NCBI GenBank assembly: GCA_001515945.1
Contig: LOER01000014.1
Coordinates: forward strand, 1-53,722
Origin: Desulfitibacter sp. BRH_c19
GTDB lineage: Bacteria > Bacillota > DSM-16504 > Desulfitibacterales > Desulfitibacteraceae
Direction of reading: 5' to 3'
DNA length: 53,722 bases
A program made the translations under genes and the position numbers. This document shows positions 17,967-25,247 of this stretch, piece after piece. A model generated the notes under the pieces. That model was not told the DNA's origin. It did no database searches and saw only the letters and a program-made list of their open reading frames with translations. How positions within the stretch are numbered: the first letter of the stretch is position 1; every line of letters starts with the position of its first letter.

Positions 17967-17999
17967 AAAAGCAACAGGTTATAATATCTGTTGCTTTTA
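17967..17999 (+). terminator. terminator after copA
   Basis: AAAAGCAACAG (17967-17977) and CTGTTGCTTTT (17988-17998), an 11-bp perfect stem. Confidence 0.75.
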
Positions 18000-18064
18000 T
18001 GTATTCTCTTTATGATTAGAACTAGGAATAATATGGAAAAAAACAAAAATGCATCTAAAAATGG

Positions 18065-18095
18065 TCATAATTTGGTCAAATATTTCTTCTATAAT
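18065..18095 (+). promoter_or_regulatory. shared-motif promoter D (Met-rich gene 2)
   Basis: TCATAATTTGGTCAAA at 18065-18080, 9 bases, TATAAT at 18090-18095. Two substitutions (GG for CA) from the consensus may alter the strength of response compared with copy 1. Confidence 0.65.
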
Positions 18096-18164
18096 AAAAC
18101 TAACTTAATAACAATTTTAAAAAATGACTACTATAATTTAAAACAAGAGAGGGGTTTTTGCAAA

Positions 18165-18578
18165 ATGAAAAAGAAATTTATGGCGGTAACACTTTCAGCT
18201 TTTTTGGCAGTTGGTGCAATGGGTGGAATTGCTTATGCAACAGAGGCTATTAAAGGAGAAGCATCAGAAACGAAGGTAGAGGTAGTAGATACTGTTAAAG
18301 AAGATGAAGTACTTGAGTACATAAAGAAAAATATGATAGAAAGTACTGCTTATCAAGGTATGGGTATAGGTATTATGAATCAGATGATGGGTTCATTTGA
18401 TTTTGAAGACATGAATAGAATGATGGATTCAGTTGACGTGGGTTATATGTCTGAAATGATGGAAGGCATTGATTTTGAAGATATGAACAAGGCGATGGAA
18501 ACAACGGGTATGGGTAGTATGTCTGGGATGATGAACGGCTCAATGGGTCATGGAATGGGTAATATGATGGGCAGATAA
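18165..18578 (+). CDS. secreted Met-rich 12-residue-repeat protein (copy 2)
   Basis: 137 aa, a paralogue of the protein at 8807. The signal peptide (1-25, ending IAYA) is nearly identical, then a charged linker, five 12-residue repeats (64-123) with Met at positions 8 and 12, and a Gly/Met/His tail (GSMGHGMGNMMGR). ATG 18165 follows AGAGAGGGG and aligns with the start of copy 1; the longer upstream frame crosses the promoter and is not used. It sits directly after the copper exporter operon, strengthening a copper-binding inference. Repeats are less acidic and more Gly-rich than in copy 1. Confidence 0.8.
   Translation: MKKKFMAVTLSAFLAVGAMGGIAYATEAIKGEASETKVEVVDTVKEDEVLEYIKKNMIESTAYQGMGIGIMNQMMGSFDFEDMNRMMDSVDVGYMSEMMEGIDFEDMNKAMETTGMGSMSGMMNGSMGHGMGNMMGR
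18354..18533 (+). repeat. five in-frame tandem repeats of 36 bp
   Basis: This coding array is homologous to the seven-unit array at 8999. Units are more diverged; units 2 and 4 keep DFEDMN. Confidence 0.75.
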
Positions 18579-18592
18579 GCCCTTTAATATAA

Positions 18593-18626
18593 AATGTCCG
18601 ATGGGGAAATAACATCGGGCATTTTT
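18593..18626 (+). terminator. terminator of Met-rich gene 2
   Basis: AATGTCCGATG with CATCGGGCATT (18613-18623), then TTTTT; the same structure as after copy 1. Confidence 0.7.
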
Positions 18627-18632
18627 ATTAAA

Positions 18633-18839
18633 TTGTATTGTACTTGCCAGGCTTGTTATGAATGTTTTAATGCATGTTTGAATGAACCTGATCTTAATGC
18701 TAGGAAAAATTGCCTAAGTATACTAGTTGAATGTGCTATGATGTGTCAAATGTCAGTAGCAATAATGTCAATGAGTGGGCAGTTTTCGAAAGATCATTAT
18801 GAATTATGTGCTAAAATCTGTGATAAATGTGCACGGTGA
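18633..18839 (+). pseudogene. truncated four-helix-bundle copper-storage-like protein (DUF326/Csp)
   Basis: The frame reads YCTCQACYECFNACLNEP and later CAMMCQMS, ELCAKICDKCAR, with 11 Cys in about 65 residues spaced as in Cys-lined four-helix bundles that store Cu(I). Normal relatives are about 110-130 aa. Here the first helix runs back into the terminator of the preceding gene, with no ribosome site or good start, and the protein stops after the third helix, losing the fourth. The in-frame ATG at 18594 is part of that terminator hairpin. I read it as a remnant; a short expressed form from TTG 18633 cannot be excluded. Confidence 0.55.
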
Positions 18840-18905
18840 TTTCCATAGTTTTTTTTAATAAAGGTTGTTGGTTTATAAATAGTTAACAAAATCTACTTGT
18901 TATAT

Positions 18906-18936
18906 TCACAAATTCATCAAAAACTATCTTTATAAT
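18906..18936 (+). promoter_or_regulatory. shared-motif promoter E (SHOCT gene 2)
   Basis: TCACAAATTCATCAAA at 18906-18921, 9 bases, TATAAT at 18931-18936. The site also reads TTCACAAA, the half-site seen in the promoters at 21979, 33256 and upstream of both small RNAs. Confidence 0.65.
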
Positions 18937-18995
18937 GAAAGAGAATACTTCACCAATAAATTGGAAAAAATTTTACAAGTAGGGAGGACTATATT

Positions 18996-19217
18996 ATGCA
19001 TATGTTTGGATATGGATTTGAATATGGGTGGCTTGGAATGTTCTTGAGCATGCTAGTTTGGGTGTTTCTATTTCTGGGAGTGATATTGTTAGTAACCAAA
19101 ATCATAAATAAAGGTGATAATAAAAAATCAGCTCTTAATATCCTAGATGAAAAGTTTGCCTCTGGCGAAATTACTGAAGAAGAATATAAACACAAAAGGG
19201 ACGTATTAAAATCTTAA
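18996..19217 (+). CDS. small membrane protein with SHOCT domain (copy 2)
   Basis: 73 aa, a clear paralogue of the 6185 gene: identical first residues (MHMFGYGF), one membrane helix, then the SHOCT motif (ILDEKFASGEITEEEYKHKR). AGGGAGGA precedes the ATG. It stands alone, without a regulator or kinase, under its own shared-motif promoter. The duplication covers promoter and gene, as for the Met-rich pair. Confidence 0.8.
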   Translation: MHMFGYGFEYGWLGMFLSMLVWVFLFLGVILLVTKIINKGDNKKSALNILDEKFASGEITEEEYKHKRDVLKS

Positions 19218-19264
19218 AAAAAAGAAGTAAAAGACTATTAACATTAACATAAGATAGCGGCAAT

Positions 19265-19328
19265 ACATGATGGGCAGATAAGCCCTTTATATACAAAATG
19301 TCCGATGTAATTAAGCCGGGCATTTTTT
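19265..19328 (+). repeat. remnant of a third Met-rich gene 3' end plus terminator
   Basis: ACATGATGGGCAGATAAGCC and the following AATGTCCGATG...CGGGCATTTTTT match the last codons (MMGR-stop), spacer and terminator of Met-rich gene 2. No coding body remains. It shows the gene once existed in a further tandem copy, or that its tail was duplicated. It probably now ends the SHOCT-2 transcript. Confidence 0.65.
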
Positions 19329-19357
19329 ATATCATATTTAAAAGTGGGTTGAGTTGC

Positions 19358-19436
19358 AAAAAAAAAGACCCTTTATCTATAAAGATAAAGGGTTATCTTG
19401 GTATCCCAAGATAAAAGAAATTCAGACCTATGAGTC
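19358..19436 (-). ncRNA. small-RNA candidate, copy 1
   Basis: Read on the minus strand: -10 TATACT at 19448-19443, about 23 bases to a hairpin TATCTTGG/CCAAGATA (19394-19413), then a perfect 11-bp terminator stem (19368-19378/19383-19393) and nine U. There is no frame with a start. Copy 2 at 31123 keeps both hairpins with changed loops and base pairs. Upstream, TTTGAACTTTTTGTGA (19480-19495 on plus) is conserved at the same distance. It lies just downstream of the spermidine-synthase-like gene, so it could also be read as that gene's 3' UTR. Confidence 0.55.
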
Positions 19437-19543
19437 ATTTTTAGTATAACAAATCTTTGTGTAGTATATAGGTCATATATTTGAACTTTTTGTGACTACT
19501 AGTTGTATTTCCAGTATATTATCTTTTTCTAAGATAATAATTA

Positions 19544-21766
19544 TTACTCTGAAACCTGCGTGTTGATTAGTTTTTGGTAATTGATAATAAATATAAGATA
19601 GAGCAGGGCTCCAATTCCTAATGTCCAATTAATCCCTAACATCATAGCTATGATTAAAGCCAATATTGAACCTAGCACAGAAGTCCAGCCATTTACTCCC
19701 CACATTAGAGGTATTAAGTCTTTATTTTTTCTATCTGCCATTATTATTAGCCCTTTAGGAAAGGGTATACCTAGGGCTAAGCCTAAAGGCAGGATGATCA
19801 ATATTGTAAGTAATACTTTAAACTGTAGAGTTCCTCCCTGAAAATACACAAAAATATTTGATAAGGCAAAGGTTAGAAATAAGGTGTAAATCACTATAAA
19901 AGCTGCTGGGACGGTAACAGGAAGTTTTTTAAGATAAGCTCCCAATAAACTTCCTAGTCCACCACTTGTTAAGATGGCAGCGATAACTAATGTAAAGGTT
20001 AAAATGGGGTTGCCTAAAAATAATATAAATACCTGAATTAAGGGTATTTCAATAAGCATAAAGCCAACACCAAGTAAAATGAAGTAATTATAAAAGGGCT
20101 TAACTGTTGGTTCTCTGAACTGTTCCTTATATGGCCTTAAGGCCTTCCTGCCAATGAAAAAGATAGTTGCTAATATAAGCAAAATAGTCACAGGAATTGT
20201 ATTGCCTCCGGAATTATAAAAAAACGGGGAGTTATCAGTTACCACCCAACTGCTCATGTTCTGTGAAACTAGTGTTTTGTCAGGCTGAAGATAGGGTAGA
20301 TGCAGTATTTCTTTCCCAGTTTCGTCTGCCAGTAATTGTAATTGTTCAGCCTCGGCTTTCGTAAAAGGTTCCTTTTTAACAATAAGCAGTGGATAAGATA
20401 TTCGAGAATGAGAATCCATCCCATGATTATTATTAAGATAAGCAATAGAATTTACAGCCTCTTCTCTGCTTAAACCACGATCTTCTAGAGCCTTGACCGA
20501 TGTAGCTATTGCCTTTTGTAATTCACTTTCCACGTGAAGAACCAAGCCTAATTTTCCATTCGTATTTAAAAGATTAAGATACCTACTAAAAGCTTCTACT
20601 GTATAGATGTAGTTTTCTGATAGAGCATACCCAATAGTTTCTGCCGCTTGGGTCATAACCATTGATAGGTAGATTACATCATAGCTTCCATTATTCTGGG
20701 TTACAAATGTTCTCCCATCTTGGTTAAACACCCTGGTCCCTGGCAAATCATATATTCTACCATTAAAATCAGCAAATTCACGAACCGCTTCAATTGACCC
20801 TTTGTTTATTTCTACAGCTGTAATGTCTTCAATACCAGCTAATTTGGCTAATACCAGGTCCATGCCTCCTCCAGAACCAATAACTAGTGAATTGGAGTTG
20901 TCTCCTACGGCAAAGGGCAAGTATCCTATCTCTTCTTTTAAATAAGCTACCTTATTTAGATCACCATCAAAGGGTATCATTCTGGAAGCAGCACTACCAT
21001 CTATCAATACAATTTTGTCTTCCGTGCTATCTGTCTCAATTACATCGGTACGTGCAAAAGAATTCCAAGTAGTAAAGACTGATTTGGAATTTCCGTTGAT
21101 TTGGCCTAACATCTTAGCATTTCCAGAGTATGCACTAAAGTTGCCAATAATTCTGTCTAACGTACTTCCTGATAATAAGAGTATTAACCCTAAAATTAGT
21201 ACACTCAATACCCCTGTGAGAGATTTTGGTATAGGCTTGAGTAAAAAGTATGCCACTAGAGCAAATAAAGAAATGAATAGTGAAACCACAGCTATGCTGT
21301 AGTTATCTAAAAGCATAATAATCAAAATGCTACCAACTCCAGATCCTACTAAATCAGCAAAATATATATATGAACTTTTTCTTGTGAAGCGATGGAAGCT
21401 TTCAGCTAAAAACATTCCTCCAAAGATAAAGGGGAAGCTTCCAAGGAGAATATAAAAATAGGATGCGAGGGTGAAAAAGGGTGCTTTATAAATGATAAAG
21501 ATTACAGCAGTAATTGATAAGGCTAATAAAAGAGAACTTCGTTCTAAAATATTTTCCGCAGTAAAATCATAATACAATTGATTGTCATTCTTAATTTTAT
21601 AGACAAGTATGCCTCCAAGTCCTAAAGCGAGGATAGCAATGGATATGGCTAAATATACGAACTGATACCACATAAGTGTAGAAAATAATCTAATTAGACT
21701 AATTTCATATGTGAATAAGGAAAGAGAAATCAGAAATACCGACAGGATCAATTTTTTAACCTGCAT
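19544..21766 (-). CDS. membrane protein with spermidine-synthase-like domain
   Basis: 740 aa. ATG 21766 follows AGGAGGAAA, so the upstream extension of the frame is not used. The N-terminal half has about 7-8 membrane segments (LILSVFLISLSLFTYEISLI onward). A soluble Rossmann domain follows with the SAM/polyamine-synthase glycine loop (SLVIGSGGGMDLVLAKLAG), an acidic strand end (ITAVEINKGSIEAV) and NQDGRTFV. A C-terminal membrane bundle completes it. Such fused proteins are common but their substrate is generally unknown, and a true polyamine role is doubtful. It carries a structured 5' leader shared with the Lgt-like gene. Confidence 0.75.
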   Translation of the reverse strand: MQVKKLILSVFLISLSLFTYEISLIRLFSTLMWYQFVYLAISIAILALGLGGILVYKIKNDNQLYYDFTAENILERSSLLLALSITAVIFIIYKAPFFTLASYFYILLGSFPFIFGGMFLAESFHRFTRKSSYIYFADLVGSGVGSILIIMLLDNYSIAVVSLFISLFALVAYFLLKPIPKSLTGVLSVLILGLILLLSGSTLDRIIGNFSAYSGNAKMLGQINGNSKSVFTTWNSFARTDVIETDSTEDKIVLIDGSAASRMIPFDGDLNKVAYLKEEIGYLPFAVGDNSNSLVIGSGGGMDLVLAKLAGIEDITAVEINKGSIEAVREFADFNGRIYDLPGTRVFNQDGRTFVTQNNGSYDVIYLSMVMTQAAETIGYALSENYIYTVEAFSRYLNLLNTNGKLGLVLHVESELQKAIATSVKALEDRGLSREEAVNSIAYLNNNHGMDSHSRISYPLLIVKKEPFTKAEAEQLQLLADETGKEILHLPYLQPDKTLVSQNMSSWVVTDNSPFFYNSGGNTIPVTILLILATIFFIGRKALRPYKEQFREPTVKPFYNYFILLGVGFMLIEIPLIQVFILFLGNPILTFTLVIAAILTSGGLGSLLGAYLKKLPVTVPAAFIVIYTLFLTFALSNIFVYFQGGTLQFKVLLTILIILPLGLALGIPFPKGLIIMADRKNKDLIPLMWGVNGWTSVLGSILALIIAMMLGINWTLGIGALLYLIFIINYQKLINTQVSE

Positions 21767-21847
21767 TTTTATATTTCCTCCTAAGTTAATAATAAAGTTG
21801 TAGAAATAGATTTTGTCAATAAAATTTTCCTTAATAGAGTATACAAA

Positions 21848-21940
21848 TCTAAAGCACCACTCGCGTAGTGATGCTTTAGAATAAAAAAGGAAGTTGAGTT
21901 TTTGGCTTTGAAAACTCAAAGTTACTGGCGCTTAGTAACT
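21848..21940 (-). ncRNA. structured 5' leader, copy A
   Basis: On the minus strand, -10 TAGAAT (21952-21947) places the start near 21940. The leader opens with AGTTACT...AGTAACT, continues through a conserved single-stranded AAACTCAACTTCCTTT, and ends with a 14-bp hairpin TCTAAAGCATCACT/AGTGGTGCTTTAGA. Copy B at 33120 has the same order with a compensating base-pair change (UCACU/AGUGG versus CCAC/GUGG). No T-run follows. It matches no riboswitch class I can name. Confidence 0.55.
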
Positions 21941-21978
21941 AGCTTTATTCTACATAAACAAGTTGCATAAATAAATAG

Positions 21979-22000
21979 TGTTCACCAATTGTTCACAAAC
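21979..22000 (-). promoter_or_regulatory. direct-repeat operator upstream of leader A
   Basis: TGTTCAC occurs at 21979 and 21990 (11-bp period; GTGAACA read on the minus strand), at about -39 to -56 from the inferred start. One helical turn between direct repeats next to -35 is typical of OmpR-family activators. Further conserved bases (TGTTACT, TTAGGACACA) follow to 22020. Confidence 0.55.
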
Positions 22001-22043
22001 TGTTACTACTTAGGACACAGTATGCTACATATAAAAATAGCTT

Positions 22044-22955
22044 TTAAAATATTTCCATGCTCATATATCTTTCTCCTGTATCAGGAGCGACAGCTAGTAC
22101 TTTTTTGCCTGGTCCTAGTTTTTTAGCAATTTTTAGAGCTACAAAAGTAGAAGCTCCCGTTGAAGGACCACACAAAATACCTTCCTGTTGTGCTAATTCC
22201 TTTGTTGTATAAAGAGCTTCTTCATCGGTAATATGAACAATTTCATCAAAAATGTTCATATTCAACGTATCAGGTATAAACCCCGGACCAGTACCAACAA
22301 TTTTATGCTTACCAGGAATTCCTCCTGCTATAACAGGGGAATTTTTAGATTCAACGACATAGATTTTTAAATCAGCTAAATATTGTCTTAGTACTTCTCC
22401 CGTTCCACTTATTGTTCCACCTGTACCAGCAGTAGAAACAAATACATCAAGCTTTCCATCCATATCCTTCAATATTTCCAAAGCAGTTGTGGTTTTGTGT
22501 ACATCAGGATTTGCCATGTTAATAAACTGATTAGGCATGAAACTATTAGGTATTTCGCTCAATAATTCTTTAGCCTTCTCTATACATCCAGCCATTAACT
22601 TTTCAGCAGGTTGTAAAATTACTTCTGCACCATAAGCTTTTAGTAAACTTACTCTTTCTTCAGTTGCAGATGCTGGCATAATAATAATAGTTTTATAGCC
22701 CTTGGCTGCAGCTACCATTGCTAATCCAATACCAGTATTACCGGATGTAGGCTCAATAATTGTTCCCCCAGGTTTTAATAGACCTTGTTTCTCTGCTTCA
22801 TTTATCATGTTTAAAGCCGCTCGATCCTTTACTGAATTACTAGGATTGAAGCTTTCAAGCTTTAAATATACCTCAGCAGAATTAGCTTCTGGAAGTCTGT
22901 TGAGTCTAACTATAGGTGTATTACCTATAAGTTCAGTAATATTGTTAACTAACAC
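22044..22955 (-). CDS. cysK: cysteine synthase (O-acetylserine sulfhydrylase), copy 1
   Basis: 303 aa, PLP fold type II. The PLP lysine is K43 in NSVKDRA, the Asn/Thr loop is [10 protein letters not shown], the glycine-rich phosphate loop is STAGTGGTISG, and GPSTGAS lies near the C-terminus. It makes cysteine from O-acetylserine and sulfide. The start is GTG 22955 after AAGGATGTGA. Monocistronic on the minus strand. The specificity-loop residues differ from copy 2 (GNTGIGLAMVAAA versus [13 protein letters not shown]), so one copy may prefer another acceptor such as O-phosphoserine or homocysteine. Confidence 0.85.
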   Translation of the reverse strand: MLVNNITELIGNTPIVRLNRLPEANSAEVYLKLESFNPSNSVKDRAALNMINEAEKQGLLKPGGTIIEPTSGNTGIGLAMVAAAKGYKTIIIMPASATEERVSLLKAYGAEVILQPAEKLMAGCIEKAKELLSEIPNSFMPNQFINMANPDVHKTTTALEILKDMDGKLDVFVSTAGTGGTISGTGEVLRQYLADLKIYVVESKNSPVIAGGIPGKHKIVGTGPGFIPDTLNMNIFDEIVHITDEEALYTTKELAQQEGILCGPSTGASTFVALKIAKKLGPGKKVLAVAPDTGERYMSMEIF

Positions 22956-23051
22956 TTAATCACATCCTTACAATTATTCCAGAATAGGTTTTCGTTCTAA
23001 TTTATCAAAAAAATGTGTAATTACTGTGATTATAATTTGATATTTATAGCT

Positions 23052-23067
23052 TCATAATTTCATCAAT
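23052..23067 (+). promoter_or_regulatory. near-copy of the shared 16-mer, without the fixed -10
   Basis: TCATAATTTCATCAAT matches 15 of 16 bases of the shared motif, upstream of the first rhodanese gene. The expected TATAAT 9 bases on is absent (CGAAAC). It could be a binding site at a different promoter geometry, or chance. Confidence 0.3.
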
Positions 23068-23162
23068 AATAATTCACGAAACACTCAAACAAAGGATAAA
23101 GAACAAACATAGGCATCTTGTATTATAAAGCTAGAACAAAACATAAAAAAAGGAGGAATAAA

Positions 23163-23546
23163 ATGCAAATTCCAAAGGAAATAGTAAACCAATTGACCAA
23201 AATATCTGCCTCAAAATATGTTATTAATAATGAAGAGATGGATAGGATGATAGCTACGGGAGAAATAAAGGATTTTAAAGTTCTTGACATTAGAGAAAGG
23301 AATTTATATCAAAAGTTTTGTTTTCCAAACTCTTCAAACATTCCATTTAAAGAGCTGGGAAGAAATATAAAATCTTTACCTTTAGATACAAAGATATTAA
23401 TAATCTGTAATACTGGTTTTACTGCAGCACAATCGTTATCACTACTAAATTTAATCGGATTCAAAGCACATATACTCGAAAATGGAATAAATGGATATAT
23501 AGAAGAAGGAAAAAATGCTCTGAATAACATTTTAAGGGTTGCATGA
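23163..23546 (+). CDS. single-domain rhodanese-like protein
   Basis: 127 aa. The rhodanese fold is visible: a substrate-loop strand (VLDIRERNLYQKF), the SSNIPFKEL helix start and the active-site loop ICNTGFTAAQS with Cys82. Rhodaneses carry persulfide sulfur on that Cys. AAAGGAGG precedes ATG 23163. A strong terminator separates it from the second rhodanese. The loop lacks the Arg of classical CRxGxR, so it is probably a persulfide carrier and not a thiosulfate:cyanide enzyme. Confidence 0.8.
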   Translation: MQIPKEIVNQLTKISASKYVINNEEMDRMIATGEIKDFKVLDIRERNLYQKFCFPNSSNIPFKELGRNIKSLPLDTKILIICNTGFTAAQSLSLLNLIGFKAHILENGINGYIEEGKNALNNILRVA

Positions 23547-23554
23547 GTAAAAAG

Positions 23555-23610
23555 AAGCCATGGTACATCTATTTCCTTTTAAGTAAATAGGCTGAACTGA
23601 TGGCTTTTTT
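23555..23610 (+). terminator. terminator after rhodanese 1
   Basis: AAGCCAT (23555-23561) pairs with ATGGCTT (23600-23606), with an inner CTATTT/AAATAG stem, then a T-run. Confidence 0.65.
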
Positions 23611-23643
23611 ATAAAAATGAAAATTGTAGGAGGGTATAACAAA

Positions 23644-24036
23644 ATGAAAAAAAATTTAACTAAGATTACAGAAAGTTTTTTTGAAAATATACCAAATGAT
23701 AAGTACGGATTTGAATTAACGAAATTTGAAGAATTAATAGTATCAGGAGATATTAAAGAATATTTTTTAGTAGATGTGAGGAAAAAGGAAGAATTCTCAC
23801 AGGAAAGAATACCTGGGTCAGTAAATATTCCATATTATAAATTCTCTTCACAGGTAATGGATATCCCATTAGAACAAAAAGTAATAATAATAAGTAAAAG
23901 AGGTATAATAGCCGCTCAAATTTGCTCGCTTCTAAATGCCTGTGGATATAGCACATGGACATTGAAGGAAGGACTGGATGGGTACATGGATATAGGCGAT
24001 TTTCTAGAAGGTGAGAAGTGTAGTTTGGAGAGGTGA
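23644..24036 (+). CDS. rhodanese-like protein lacking the catalytic cysteine
   Basis: 130 aa, same fold as the preceding gene (FLVDVRKKEEFSQERIPGSV then NIPYYKF). In the active-site loop IIISKRGIIAAQI the expected Cys is Ser84. The protein therefore cannot carry a persulfide there. AGGAGG precedes ATG 23644. The stop codon is 7 bases before the exporter start, so the two are co-transcribed. It may be a binding or regulatory domain for the TauE/SafE protein. Confidence 0.75.
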   Translation: MKKNLTKITESFFENIPNDKYGFELTKFEELIVSGDIKEYFLVDVRKKEEFSQERIPGSVNIPYYKFSSQVMDIPLEQKVIIISKRGIIAAQICSLLNACGYSTWTLKEGLDGYMDIGDFLEGEKCSLER

Positions 24037-24043
24037 TATTTAC

Positions 24044-24808
24044 ATGGAAGTAGCGGTAATAGTAGCAATATTAGGCTTTATAGGTGCCTTTATTGCAGGA
24101 ATGGTGGGTATCGGCGGTGCAATAATAATGATTCCTCTATTATATTTTGTTCCTTCTATTTTAGGATTTAAACAATTAAGTATGCAGACTGTGGCAGGTA
24201 TTACAATTGTACAGGTTTTAATCGCTACAGGAACAGCTGCCCTCGTGCATAGAGCTGACAATTATATTAACAAACGGCTAGTGAAATGGATGGGAACTAC
24301 AATTATAATAGCGTCATTTATTGGAGGATTTGCTTCAAAGTACGTCTCAGAGACCGTAATGCAACAAATATTTGCTGTGCTTGCACTTATAGCAGCACTA
24401 ATGATGTTTATTCCTAAAGATGAAAGAATTGGAGGCACTAAATTAAGTTTTAATAAGGTACTAGCTGTGGTTTGTACTTCCATTATTGGCGTACTAGCAG
24501 GAATTATCGGAGCAGGCGGGGCCTTTCTCCTTGTACCAGTTATGCTTTTTGTCTTAAATATTCCATTGAGAATAACAGTTGGAAGCTCATTGGCAATAGT
24601 TTTCTTTTCAGCCTTATCTGGTTTTTTAGCCAAAGCATATACAAACCAAATTGTGTGGAGTCTTGCCATTGCAATTATTATAGGTACTGTGCCAGGGGCA
24701 TATTTAGGAGGAAGTGTAAGTAAGTACATACCTGTAAAAGTATTAAAAGGCTTCTTAGCTATTCTTATAAGTGCTACTGCTCTAAAGATGTTGATCAGTG
24801 TTTTTTGA
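24044..24808 (+). CDS. TauE/SafE-family sulfite/organosulfur exporter
   Basis: 254 aa, about eight membrane segments in two homologous halves, each with the glycine-rich family motif (FIGAFIAGMVGIGGAIIMIP and VLAGIIGAGGAFLLVP). The family exports sulfite, sulfoacetate or related sulfur anions, and some members import them. GGAGAGGTG precedes ATG 24044. It follows the inactive rhodanese in one operon inside a cysteine/sulfur cluster, supporting a sulfur anion substrate. Confidence 0.85.
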   Translation: MEVAVIVAILGFIGAFIAGMVGIGGAIIMIPLLYFVPSILGFKQLSMQTVAGITIVQVLIATGTAALVHRADNYINKRLVKWMGTTIIIASFIGGFASKYVSETVMQQIFAVLALIAALMMFIPKDERIGGTKLSFNKVLAVVCTSIIGVLAGIIGAGGAFLLVPVMLFVLNIPLRITVGSSLAIVFFSALSGFLAKAYTNQIVWSLAIAIIIGTVPGAYLGGSVSKYIPVKVLKGFLAILISATALKMLISVF

Positions 24809-24865
24809 TGATTTCATTAAAGGTAGTAAAAATTTTAGTCAAATATGGAAACGGAGGATAAATTC

Positions 24866-25132
24866 ATGAAGAAGAATTGTTGGGAATATAAAAGGTGCGG
24901 AAGGGAACCAGGAGGTAAAAAGGTTGAGCAAGGTGTTTGTCCAGCAGCCATAGATAATACCTCTAATGGAATGAATGATGGACATAATGCAGGAAGATAT
25001 TGCTGGAAAGTAGCTGGAACATTTTGTGAGGGAGAAGTTCAAGGAACATTTGCTAAAAAGTTTAAAGATTGTTTAAAGTGCGATTTTTTTAGAGAGATAG
25101 CAAACGATGAAAAATTATGTATTAAGATCTGA
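24866..25132 (+). CDS. two-CW domain protein
   Basis: 88 aa, soluble, with nine Cys. NCWEYKRCGREPGG at the N-terminus and YCWKVAGTFCEGEVQG in the middle are the paired Cys-Trp motifs of the two-CW domain, followed by a CLKCDFF pair. It probably binds metal or an iron-sulfur cluster. GGAGG precedes ATG 24866. It may be the last gene of the rhodanese-TauE operon. The biochemical role of the domain is unknown. Confidence 0.78.
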   Translation: MKKNCWEYKRCGREPGGKKVEQGVCPAAIDNTSNGMNDGHNAGRYCWKVAGTFCEGEVQGTFAKKFKDCLKCDFFREIANDEKLCIKI

Positions 25133-25200
25133 AAATTCGACCAGTGCATCAAGTACTCTAAAGAACAGGGCTTCCATAGAGATACAAAGAATAGGATGAT

Positions 25201-25235
25201 GAGGGCAATTCATCATGAATTGATGTATTGCCCTC
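25201..25235. terminator. bidirectional terminator between convergent genes
   Basis: GAGGGCAAT (25201-25209) with ATTGCCCTC (25227-25235) and an inner CATCA/TGATG stem, between the two-CW gene and cysK copy 2. Confidence 0.75.
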
Positions 25236-25247
25236 ATATTTCACACT

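Noticed and set aside
17991-18164. N-terminal extension of Met-rich protein 2
   Set aside because: It would be translated across the promoter; ATG 18165 has a ribosome site and matches the signal peptide of copy 1.
18594-18632. ATG 18594 as start of the copper-storage-like gene
   Set aside because: This stretch is the terminator hairpin of the Met-rich gene and has no ribosome site.
19544-21766. Genuine spermidine synthase (SpeE)
   Set aside because: The Rossmann domain is embedded between two membrane bundles and no SpeD or other polyamine gene is adjacent; only the fold is supported.
22240-22250. TTTCATCAAA copy at about 22241
   Set aside because: It lies inside the cysK-1 coding sequence, has no TATAAT 9 bases on, and is best explained by codon content.
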